Of a DNA stretch of 64,000 nucleotides, positions 17,499 to 25,000 are shown in pieces. The position numbers and the translations under genes were made by a program. Under the pieces are notes generated by a model. That model was not told where the DNA came from and ran no database searches. It saw nothing but the letters and a program-made list of their open reading frames with translations. The stretch lies in assembly GCA_964427535.1 (NCBI GenBank), contig CAYRVF010000005.1, positions 1 to 64,000 of the forward strand. The letters run 5' to 3'. The number at the start of each line of letters is the position of its first letter. Position 1 is the first letter of the stretch. The stretch is from CAYRVF01 sp964427535 (GTDB lineage Bacteria; Chloroflexota; Ktedonobacteria; Ktedonobacterales; JADMIN01).

Positions 17499-18072
17499 CT
17501 TTCGCTCCTTTAGCTCGTCACAGGGAGGTGCGTGTCCCACGTTGGCGCGGGTGCCCGTTCACTGTGGACAGCATATACGGGCTGTGTCCGCACCACGTCC
17601 GCACTTTCTCGCCAGCACGCAGGAAAGTGTGCACACGTTATGCAGACATGGCCAGTGCACGGGCATTCCGAGCGGCATTACCTATGTCTCTGGGTTGGAA
17701 GATGTCATACCGAGACCGGTGACGTCCACGCCGCGTGCGGTTGGTAATGGCCCGCCATCTGCCGCCATGGGTGAGGCAACCCAGTGCGGCACACATTGTG
17801 CGTCTCAGCAACATGCCAGAGCGCGTGCGATTGTCTCTGGAGCCCACTCTGCTGCAATTCGACTGTGACAAGCACACCAATACTCGGTCAGGCAAGCCCT
17901 AGTGGCAAGCGACATGTTCCATCACGTGTGTATTATGTTGTATAACTGACCCACTGGCCCTTACAGGAGTCTCCATAGTAGGATCACGCCGGTCGCATGG
18001 CACATCATCGCGCAGATGCGATGGCCCGCGCATAGCACCGATCGTCTGCGCTACGAGAGGCAAGGAGAGGCT
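17499..18072. other. Divergent intergenic region
   Basis: 574 bases between the leftward repeat-peptide gene and the rightward response-regulator gene. It is AT-richer than its surroundings. TATTAT and TATAAC near 17930-17945 are candidate -10 boxes for the response regulator, without good -35 partners. Short ORFs here have no ribosome binding site or family resemblance. No repeat or RNA gene recognised. Confidence 0.35.
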
Positions 18073-18747
18073 ATGGAAGCACGCGATCCGAAAACGTCAA
18101 GGCCAGTGCGTGTGGTTGTGGTGGACGATGAGCTGCTTGTCCGCGAAGGCATTGTATCGCTGCTCCAGTCTGATCCCCGCATCGCGATCGCCGGAACTGG
18201 CTCTAACGGTCAGGAGGCGATTGAGCTGGCGAGCGAGCTGCAACCAGATGTCGTTCTCACCGACGTTCGTATGCCGCAGAAAAATGGCATCGACGTGGTC
18301 CGCGAGATCAAAGCGCGGTGGCCGGCGATCCGAGTCGCGCTTCTCACCTCATTCAACCAGGACGGATACGTGCTCGAGGGGCTCTCAGCAGGCGCGGACG
18401 GGTATTTGATGAAGGGCGCGGCGCCCTCCGCGTTGATCTCTGGCATCATCTCAATCGCCGCCGGCCAGCAGGTCATCGAGCAGGGCATCGGGCGGCGGGT
18501 CGCGGAACTGATGAGAATCAAGAGTCCCGATCGTGCTCGCGCCTACGATGGATTGACCCCTCGTGAGTTAGAGATGCTCACTCTGCTCGTACATGGTCGA
18601 GGCGTGAAAGACATTGCCCAAGAGCTGTGCATCAGCGAGCGGACTGCCCGCAATCATCTCAGCAACATCTACCATAAGCTGAGAGTGTTTGACCGCTCAC
18701 AAGCAGTGGTGTACGCCATCAGAAAGGGTCTCGTCACGGCAGACTAG
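18073..18747 (+). CDS. NarL/FixJ-type response regulator
   Basis: A 224-aa two-component transcription factor. The receiver domain (about 12-130) shows the acidic pair in VVVVDDELLVREG, the phospho-acceptor Asp in PDVVLTDVRMPQKNGIDV, Thr/Ser in LLTSF and Lys in GYLMKGA. The LuxR-type helix-turn-helix (about 160-220) reads LTPRELEMLTLLVHG and ISERTARNHLSNIYHKL. ATG 18073 has AAGGAGAGG upstream. A histidine kinase gene follows after 189 bases on the same strand and is its likely partner; both precede the graspetide cluster, so control of that cluster is a reasonable but untested idea. Confidence 0.95.
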   Translation: MEARDPKTSRPVRVVVVDDELLVREGIVSLLQSDPRIAIAGTGSNGQEAIELASELQPDVVLTDVRMPQKNGIDVVREIKARWPAIRVALLTSFNQDGYVLEGLSAGADGYLMKGAAPSALISGIISIAAGQQVIEQGIGRRVAELMRIKSPDRARAYDGLTPRELEMLTLLVHGRGVKDIAQELCISERTARNHLSNIYHKLRVFDRSQAVVYAIRKGLVTAD

Positions 18748-18936
18748 GGCTGTGCACGGTGTTGACGAGATTGCTGTAATGCGGCTGGCGTCCCTTCAGG
18801 CCCACCTGAGTGACAGTTCAGAGAATGCGGAAACTTTCCATAGCGGGCGACTGGAGACCATAACTCCACAGACGCAGCGTCGCGTTCAATGCCCGCCTCA
18901 ACCCGCAGTGCGATTCGCGGCGAAAGGATCCTGATC

Positions 18937-20304
18937 ATGCTGAACACCTCGGCAGTGAGCGACTCAGAGAGTCAACAGTATGGGGATGGAGGGATGTTCC
19001 AGGGAAGGGGTGATGCCCTGGTGCACTCTCCTTCTGATCAATCGAGCGTAGCAACTACGGAGGAAGAGCAGACGCACGTCCCACGTATTCTGCTCGTCGA
19101 CGATGACGCCCAGTTATTGCAAGCGCTTCCCGAGATGCTCAGAATCCGGATGGGAGATGTTGTCGTTGATACGGCCGAGTCTGGCGCGATGGCCCTCGAT
19201 CGCATCGTGGAAGCGGACTACGACGCTATCATCAGTGACATCAAGATGCCCGGTTTAGATGGAATAGCGCTCCTGGCGCGCGTCTTTGCCATACGTCCGT
19301 CGATCCCAACCTTGTTGATCACCGGTCATGGCGAGCACGATTTGGCGCTGCAAGCGCTACGTGGAGGAGCCTACGACTACATTCAGAAACCCATCGACCG
19401 TGACTATTTGGTTGCCACCCTCAACCGTGCCATTCAACTCCGTCAGTTGCGCCGCCAGGTGGAAGACCAGCGGCGGGCGCTTGAACGGTATGCCAGCTCT
19501 CTAGAGCAGATGGTTGAGGAGCGCACGCGTGACTTGCTGGAAGCCAATCGCGTGAAAGACGAGTTTCTGAGCGTGGCATCGCACGAGCTCAGAAATCCGC
19601 TGGTCACGCTGAAGCTGCACATGTACGTCACCGGGCTGGAGCTTGAGCGTGCTGGGGTGCCATTTCCCCACCACTGGGAGCCGATGAATCGGGCGGTGGA
19701 CCGCATTGAGATGCTGGTCAATGATTTGGTTGACACGGTACGGATGGCATCGGGCAAGCTGGCTTTGCGACTCGAGACCTGCGACCTCCGAATTCTGGGT
19801 GCACAGGCGGCAAGCGAGCAAGAAGCGAGCACCGGGCGCACGATCATCCTCAATTTGCCGCCAGCACCGTTGGAGGTCGAGGTCGATGGCGAGCGCATGG
19901 AGCAGGTGCTGAGCAATCTGCTGGTGAATGCCATCAAGTATTCCCCACCTGACCGGCCCATTAGGCTACAGGAGGAACTTGTCGATGGTGAGGTGATCCT
20001 CAGCGTGTCTGACCAGGGAGTCGGTATTCCTCGCGAACATCTATCACACATCTTCGAGCGCTTCTATCAGGTGCCGGGCATGGTTGTCGACAAGTCTTCA
20101 CCTGTGGGGCTGGGTCTTGGGCTGGGACTCTACATCTGCCGCGAGATCGTCGAGCGTCACGGTGGACGCATCTGGGTAGAGAGCATGGTCGATCAGGGGA
20201 GCACCTTTTACGTCGCCTTGCATCCGGCTCCTCAGATGGCGCGCCAATCACAAAGCGTAGAGCACCCCTCCACAACATCTAAAAGCTCATCGGCCCGCCG
20301 CTAA
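18937..20304 (+). CDS. Soluble receiver-histidine kinase hybrid
   Basis: A 455-aa cytoplasmic signalling protein with no membrane segment. A receiver domain comes first (residues about 48-165: ILLVDDDAQLLQALPEML, phospho-Asp in YDAIISDIKMPGLDG, Lys in YDYIQKPIDRD). A coiled-coil linker (RQVEDQRRALERYASSLEQM) leads to the kinase: H-box FLSVASHELRNPLVTL, N-box LSNLLVNAIKYSPP, G-boxes VSDQGVGIP and the Gly-rich GLGLGLGLYICREIVERHGG. The receiver-first order, with no sensor domain, means it must take its signal as phosphate from another protein. ATG 18937 has GAAAGGA upstream. The linked NarL-type regulator is the obvious output. Confidence 0.93.
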   Translation: MLNTSAVSDSESQQYGDGGMFQGRGDALVHSPSDQSSVATTEEEQTHVPRILLVDDDAQLLQALPEMLRIRMGDVVVDTAESGAMALDRIVEADYDAIISDIKMPGLDGIALLARVFAIRPSIPTLLITGHGEHDLALQALRGGAYDYIQKPIDRDYLVATLNRAIQLRQLRRQVEDQRRALERYASSLEQMVEERTRDLLEANRVKDEFLSVASHELRNPLVTLKLHMYVTGLELERAGVPFPHHWEPMNRAVDRIEMLVNDLVDTVRMASGKLALRLETCDLRILGAQAASEQEASTGRTIILNLPPAPLEVEVDGERMEQVLSNLLVNAIKYSPPDRPIRLQEELVDGEVILSVSDQGVGIPREHLSHIFERFYQVPGMVVDKSSPVGLGLGLGLYICREIVERHGGRIWVESMVDQGSTFYVALHPAPQMARQSQSVEHPSTTSKSSSARR

Positions 20305-21066
20305 GATGCATACAACACAAGATACCTATTCGTTTGAGGCACCAGGCGTGTTCGCGGTAGCCGCGTGCGTAGGTGTCGATTGACCAGGGTTCGCTGTCAT
20401 TATCGTGAGCGCTTTGCACGAGCATCACGGATAGAGACGCACACCTCAACCAGGACTCGTCTGTATCATGCCGATGACGAAGGTTCCAACAGTTTCCGCT
20501 CCTGGCCGCACATTGTCCGCATATTTAGCTGGCCAGCGCAGGCTGCGGAAGTGCTCTCAGGAGAGGTCAATGGCGTGGTGTATCTCCGCACAACGCCGTG
20601 ACATTTGACTTACGTGACTCGTGGACATTTGGCGCAGCCAAGAGGGTGCATCCGTAACTGCCACGTAATAGGACATGATGCTCGGTGTCATAGTGCACAC
20701 TCCTGTACGTCACTGCGATATCTACACACTTCACAGTCTCCAAAATAAGTCGCTTCCGTCATGTACACCGCGTTCCCGCAGGTTATGCTCTCAGCAACAT
20801 CGGTGGTGACCTCCCGAGTAATGGCAGTCGCTACCGCTGTGGGGAGTGAAGTGCACAACGGAGAGAGCACTGGCGCCAAGCTCTCTCGGCGATGGCTCAG
20901 AGTCTTTGATCATGCGATGATTGCTGTTTCTCAAGCTTGACAGCGACCGTCATGCTCTGGGCTACGTGTTCACTTCCGCTTGCTACGAATCATAGAGTCG
21001 CGAAGACGCAAGGTTGCCACAGGAAGGCAACCGCCACTCTCACCGCAAGGAGAAAGGTGACAACAC
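20305..21066. other. Long leader region upstream of the graspetide precursors
   Basis: 760 bases with no convincing gene, AT-richer than its neighbours. Before the first precursor there is TTGACA at 20937-20942 (a -35 without a clear -10; the nearest is CTACGT) and a perfect 7-bp hairpin GGTTGCC-acaggaa-GGCAACC at 21012-21032 in what would be the 5' untranslated region. The ribosome binding site AAGGAG is flanked by TCACC and GGTGA, which could pair around it. A minus-strand Cys-containing ORF at 20688-20879 lacks a ribosome binding site. Confidence 0.4.
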
Positions 21067-21252
21067 ATGGAGACCACAACGAACCTGCCGCTGCCATTGG
21101 AACTCAGCCAGCCTATGGCCCTGAATGCTGACCTGGAGACCGTGCTCGAGTCGAACTGGGGTTCGTCACGCTCGAACTCCAATTCGCACACCGCCCAGTT
21201 CGGGCTCATCAACGTCGACGACGTGCAGGTCGACGACAACGACATCCTGTAG
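21067..21252 (+). CDS. Graspetide precursor peptide, copy 1
   Basis: A 61-aa peptide, METTTNLPLPLELSQPMALN at the N-terminus. The leader (about 1-28) contains the Pro/Leu-rich segment and an amphipathic helix DLETVLE. The presumed core has a Ser/Asn/Thr-rich block, residues 29-42 (Ser29, 33, 34, 36, 38, 40, Thr42), then QFGLINV and an acidic C-terminus DDVQVDDNDIL with Asp51, 52, 56, 57 and 59. Nucleophilic side chains followed by acidic ones are what graspetide ATP-grasp ligases join into side-chain esters or amides. AAGGAGAAAGG precedes the ATG. The assignment rests on this layout, the duplication and the adjacent MvdD-type ligase and exporter; the leader does not carry the microviridin PFFARFL motif, so it belongs to another class. 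Confidence 0.85.
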   Translation: METTTNLPLPLELSQPMALNADLETVLESNWGSSRSNSNSHTAQFGLINVDDVQVDDNDIL

Positions 21253-21308
21253 CTAACCAACGAACGATCTGACCAAAACGATCCGACCAAGGAGAAAGGT
21301 GACAACAC

Positions 21309-21494
21309 ATGGAGACCACAACGAACCTGCCGCTGCCATTGGAACTCAGCCAGCCTATGGCCCTGAATGCTGACCTGGAGACCGTGCTCGAGTCGAACTG
21401 GGGTTCGTCACGCTCGAACTCCAATTCGCACACCGCCCAGTTCGGGCTCATCAACGTCGACGACGTGCAGGTCGACGACAACGACATCCTGTAG
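21309..21494 (+). CDS. Graspetide precursor peptide, copy 2 (identical to copy 1)
   Basis: The encoded 61 residues and the nucleotide sequence are identical to copy 1, including the ribosome binding site region and the first base after the stop. It starts 56 bases after the stop of copy 1. Two identical genes would raise precursor dose without changing the product. A large hairpin follows 11 bases after the stop, before the region carrying the decayed third copy and the ligase gene. Confidence 0.85.
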   Translation: METTTNLPLPLELSQPMALNADLETVLESNWGSSRSNSNSHTAQFGLINVDDVQVDDNDIL

Positions 21495-21505
21495 CAACCC
21501 TGTTT

Positions 21506-21543
21506 AGGCAGGGGCAAGAACGTCCACATTCCTGCCCCTGCCT
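21506..21543 (+). promoter_or_regulatory. Stable hairpin between precursors and biosynthetic genes
   Basis: AGGCAGGGGCA (21506-21516) pairs perfectly with TGCCCCTGCCT (21533-21543) around a 16-base loop. No T run follows, so it is not a classical terminator. Its place after the precursors and before the ligase fits a role in mRNA protection or partial read-through, giving more precursor than enzyme; this is inference. Confidence 0.55.
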
Positions 21544-21708
21544 ATGGCGGAGTGCTTTGACGCGTTTTGTCGCGTGAAGTCGCTGCACAGTTATGCTCAT
21601 CTCGAAAGTGCCTGTCTATTCCGAAGTCGATACCCATGCCCGAAGCCTCTATGGCACGCGGGCGTTTCTTCTGGGTTTTGAGCGTAACCGCTGGCATGTC
21701 ACAAATAG

Positions 21709-21959
21709 TTGGAACTCGGTCAGCCCATTGTGACAACAGGTGATCCAGAGAGCATGTTCACCGATACATACGAGGGCATGCTCTCTCCGATTCACTCTAT
21801 GCGACTTACGGGCTTGCCCAGGACGACGAGGTGCATGTCGACGGTGTGCATACAGTCGACGTCCACAAACTCAGGTGGCATATCACGGGGCAGGAATCGT
21901 CGGTTCCCCGTGTGCCTCTGCTCATGCGCCTGTACTCACTTTTAGTCTCTGAGGGGTGA
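21709..21959 (+). pseudogene. Decayed, frameshifted third graspetide precursor
   Basis: From 21709 the DNA resembles the precursor genes: TTGGAACTCGGTCAGCCCAT against TTGGAACTCAGCCAGCCTAT. Translated from 21709 it gives MELGQPIV..GDPES (compare LELSQPMA..ADLET). The core then continues in another frame from about 21780: SDSLYATYGLAQDDEVHVDG aligns without gaps to residues 36, and following, of the intact core region (SNSHTAQFGLINVDDVQVDD, 9 of 20 identical plus Tyr/Phe and Asp/Glu swaps). Between the ELGQP and YGL landmarks it is four bases shorter than the intact copies, so the reading frame is broken. The core frame runs on to a stop at 21957-21959, three bases before the ligase ATG. It has no ribosome binding site or good start codon. 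Best read as a dead, diverged paralogue. Confidence 0.7.
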
Positions 21960-21962
21960 ACA

Positions 21963-22931
21963 ATGTCGTCCACCGTGTTGATTATTACGAACGAACTCGA
22001 TGTGCATGCTGACGCCGTCGCACGTGAGCTGCGGGCGCGCGACGTACCCGTCTTTCGTTTCCATCCCGAGGACTTCCCCCAGACGTCCAGCGTTTCGCTC
22101 GAGATTCACGATGGCCGCATCACAGGCGAGATTACCACAGAGTACCAGACGGTGGCGCTCGAGGATATCCGAGCCGCATGGTATCGACAACCGCAGCGTC
22201 TGTTTCACGGTATCAAAATGACATCGGCGAAGCTCGACGACTATGTCAAGGCGCAGACCACACTAACGCTGACGGCGCTCTATCAGGGCCTTGATGCGTT
22301 CTGGGTGGGCGATCCACATAAGTTGCGCCTCGCCAATATCAAGGCCCTCCAACTGGCCGAGGCCAGTAAAGCCGGGCTTCAGACTCCGCACACCCTGATC
22401 TCGAATGATCCGAAGAAGGTGTCCACCTTTGTCGAGCAGCTTGGGGACGCGGAATGCGCGATCAAGCCCCTGCTCGCGCTCGGTGTGACCGACGAGCAGG
22501 GATATCGTCTGCCGCTGACAACTACGCTGCCCAAAGGCCACCCTCTCGATTCCGTGGCATTGGCTCCAAATATCTTCCAGCCCTACATCCACAAGGCGGC
22601 GGAGCTGCGTGTAGTCGTGATGGGCGAGAAGATATTCAGCGCCGAGATCTTGTCCCAGGACAACGAGGCGACCCGCAAGGATTGGCGCGCCGGCGAGTGC
22701 AGCCACAAGCCGTATTCCCTGCCGGTGGACGTGCAAGTGGCGATCCATCGCATGATGGACAGCTTTGGGATCAATTTCTCTTCGATAGACATGGTCGTAT
22801 CGCCTGAGGGGGAGCATGTGTTCTTAGAGCTTAACCCCAACGGGCAGTGGCTCTGGTTGGAGGAAGAGCTAGGCCTGCCCCTCGTGACGACCATGGCTGA
22901 CTTGCTCACAAGCCACCACCCGAACAGGTGA
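21963..22931 (+). CDS. Graspetide-type ATP-grasp ligase (MvdD family)
   Basis: A 322-aa ATP-grasp enzyme of the ribosomal-peptide maturase group (MvdD/MdnB/PsnB-like), which activates Asp/Glu side chains as acyl phosphates and joins them to Ser/Thr (ester) or Lys (amide) side chains of the precursor. Family features: N-terminal VLIITNELDVHADAVARELR, the motif IRAAWYRQPQRLF at about 74, ALYQGLDAFWVGDP, then LQTPHTLISNDP. Later come CAIKPLLALG, the nucleotide and magnesium site IFQPYIHKAAELRVVVMG, INFSSIDMVV and the terminal VFLELNPNGQWLWLEEELGL. GAGGGG lies six bases before the ATG. The single ligase suggests one type of crosslink. It is followed 32 bases later by the exporter gene. Confidence 0.92.
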   Translation: MSSTVLIITNELDVHADAVARELRARDVPVFRFHPEDFPQTSSVSLEIHDGRITGEITTEYQTVALEDIRAAWYRQPQRLFHGIKMTSAKLDDYVKAQTTLTLTALYQGLDAFWVGDPHKLRLANIKALQLAEASKAGLQTPHTLISNDPKKVSTFVEQLGDAECAIKPLLALGVTDEQGYRLPLTTTLPKGHPLDSVALAPNIFQPYIHKAAELRVVVMGEKIFSAEILSQDNEATRKDWRAGECSHKPYSLPVDVQVAIHRMMDSFGINFSSIDMVVSPEGEHVFLELNPNGQWLWLEEELGLPLVTTMADLLTSHHPNR

Positions 22932-22963
22932 GTTCGAACGCGTGAGACTGAAGGGGCATCGCC

Positions 22964-24904
22964 ATGAGCGTACCCAAGACTGCCATACAACAGAAGCCTC
23001 TGAGAGGGAAGGTTCGTGCGATCAGGGCCACCGTCAAACTCCTGTATGAGATGGATCGGCGGGCCTTCCTCATCAGCACGTCGACTGGCGTGATTGAGTC
23101 GCTGTTTTACCCGCTCTTGCTCGTCATCGCGTGGAACGGACTTTCGTTGATTACGGAGACTCGCGGACAGATTCACGATCCCCTTCGTGAGAGCGCGATG
23201 CTGCTCGGCGGGCTCTTCTGCCTGCTGGTACTACGTCAGTTGCTGCAGGTGGCGAGCGACACGGCGACCAAAGTCCTGCAGGCCGTGTCCGCTCAACAGA
23301 CGAACGCGCGTGTGATGGGTAAGATGTCTGAGATTCCGTACTGGCTGTTCGAGGAGAATGACTTCCAGGCACGCTACGGGCTGGTCATTAGTCAGGCGAG
23401 TTTTCGCCCGAGCATGCTCGTGCAGTCGTTCATTACCAGCCTGAGTGCGCTGGTTTCTTTACTCGGCATTGCCGCTACGCTCATCGTGCTGGCACCCCCC
23501 TTCGCCGTCTTGCTGCTGATGCTCATCCCGCTGACCCTCGTCGAATCACGTTTTCATCGACGAACGTTAGGATTGCAACTGGATTCCGCACCAGACCTAT
23601 TTCGCATGATGTATCTCTCGCAGAGAAGCATCGATGCTACCTGGCAACGCGATATTCGTGTCCACAACTCGACGGTCCTCGACGACGAGTACCGCACGCT
23701 GGCAAGCACCTATCTGAACAACTTCAAGCGGCTGATGCGGCGGTTCCAGGTAATTCGTGGTGGTGTCGGAGTGCTGGTCGCGGCGGCGATCACGGTGTCC
23801 ACCGCAGCGATATTCTGGCTCGCGATGAGCAGTTCCGTTGGCATCGCAGCCGCGGCGATTCTGCTGCCCGCCCTGTATCTCGGGCTGAGCCAGGGCGGCT
23901 CGTTCGCCTTCTCGTGGGGTGGTCTGGTCGAGTGCCTGGGCTACATCGAGCAGGTGTTTGACTTCCTGAATCAGTCCTTTGAGGAGAGGAAGTCAGGGCC
24001 TGAGTTGCTGCTTCCTGGCAGATTCCAGGCGGCCAGCGCTCCGAGTGTGGCCGATGGCATAGAGGAGTGCCGCCCAGCACCACGCACTCTGGCGGTCGAT
24101 TTGCAGACCGTCTGCTACAACTATCCGCATACAGACAAGGTCGCGCTGTCGAATGTGTCCTATACGTTTACGGGTGGAACAACCGCGATAGTAGGACCTA
24201 ATGGCGCCGGGAAGAGCACGTTGGTCAAGCTGTTGACGGGATTGCTCACCCCGACCGCCGGCATCATCAGCGCCCGGCTGTCGAACGGCACGTGTCTTAC
24301 CCCCGCACAATTACGCAAAGGCGTGCTGTTCCAGGAGCCGTCTCACCTCTACCTGACCATTCGCCAGAACATCACCATGCGATTTGATAGCGCTGGCGGC
24401 GCGGATGAGGACGAGCCCATCTGGGCCGCGCTCGAATCAGCGGGAATCGGCAGAGCCGTGCGCCTCCTGCCGGATGGCCTGGATACCCTCGTCGGCGCGG
24501 GGTTCGGCGGTCAGGCTGATCTCTCTGGTGGGCAGTGGCAACGCCTGGCACTGGCACGGCTCATCTACCAGGATGCGCCACTGATCATTCTCGACGAGCC
24601 AGTCGCCAGTCTTGACCCTCAAGGTGAGCGGGCGATCTTCGACCTCTTCGCGGAGATGGGTGACTCGAAGATCATTATCTTTACCACGCACCGCTACGAC
24701 TCGATCCCACAGGACACGAGGATTATCGTCTTGTCGGATGGAAGGATTCGCGAAAGTGGTACGCACGACGAACTGTTAGCGGTGCAGCGCCATTACTGGG
24801 CCCTCTATATGGCCAATCCTCAGAAGCGATCAGCGCCCATCGAATCAGCGCCCATCGCTGTGAAGCGCATTGATTCCTCACCTATCATCCATAATGGGCA
24901 GTAA
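22964..24904 (+). CDS. ABC exporter (permease-ATPase fusion) of the graspetide cluster
   Basis: A 646-aa half-transporter. The membrane domain (about 35-340) has roughly six helices, for example TLIVLAPPFAVLLLMLIPLT and AAAITVSTAAIFWLAMSSSV. The ATPase domain shows Walker A GPNGAGKST (about 409-417), signature LSGGQWQRLALARL (about 518), Walker B LIILDEPVASLDP (about 540) and the H-loop His in FTTHRYDS. There is no C39 peptidase domain, so it exports peptide without removing the leader; no protease gene is nearby. The last 30 residues include a small SAPIESAPI duplication. It starts 32 bases after the ligase gene and ends convergent with the large regulator gene. Confidence 0.92.
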   Translation: MSVPKTAIQQKPLRGKVRAIRATVKLLYEMDRRAFLISTSTGVIESLFYPLLLVIAWNGLSLITETRGQIHDPLRESAMLLGGLFCLLVLRQLLQVASDTATKVLQAVSAQQTNARVMGKMSEIPYWLFEENDFQARYGLVISQASFRPSMLVQSFITSLSALVSLLGIAATLIVLAPPFAVLLLMLIPLTLVESRFHRRTLGLQLDSAPDLFRMMYLSQRSIDATWQRDIRVHNSTVLDDEYRTLASTYLNNFKRLMRRFQVIRGGVGVLVAAAITVSTAAIFWLAMSSSVGIAAAAILLPALYLGLSQGGSFAFSWGGLVECLGYIEQVFDFLNQSFEERKSGPELLLPGRFQAASAPSVADGIEECRPAPRTLAVDLQTVCYNYPHTDKVALSNVSYTFTGGTTAIVGPNGAGKSTLVKLLTGLLTPTAGIISARLSNGTCLTPAQLRKGVLFQEPSHLYLTIRQNITMRFDSAGGADEDEPIWAALESAGIGRAVRLLPDGLDTLVGAGFGGQADLSGGQWQRLALARLIYQDAPLIILDEPVASLDPQGERAIFDLFAEMGDSKIIIFTTHRYDSIPQDTRIIVLSDGRIRESGTHDELLAVQRHYWALYMANPQKRSAPIESAPIAVKRIDSSPIIHNGQ

Positions 24905-25000
24905 GGGAGAATACCCGTCACCCACGTACGCGAGTGGACTGGCCGCGTGTCTCCATCGAGGTCGAGCACGGAGGTCCCGTACGGCACAGAGCGGTACGTG

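Larger units (their letters stand above)
21046..21495. repeat. Perfect 208-bp direct repeat carrying the precursor gene
   Basis: 21046-21253 and 21288-21495 are identical over 208 bases (offset 242). The identity starts at CAAGGAGAAAGG, just before the ribosome binding site, and ends one base after the stop. The bases between copies (21254-21287) contain a minor repeat of ACGATC(T/C)GACCAA. Absence of even silent changes points to recent duplication or gene conversion. Confidence 0.95.

Noticed and set aside
20688..20879. Leftward 63-aa Cys/Thr-containing ORF considered as another RiPP precursor
   Set aside because: TTG start with no usable ribosome binding site, no similarity to the other precursors and opposite orientation to the cluster.
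21046..21495. Second precursor copy as an assembly artefact
   Set aside because: The two copies have different flanks on both sides and a unique 34-base spacer, so a real tandem duplication is more likely; long reads would settle it.
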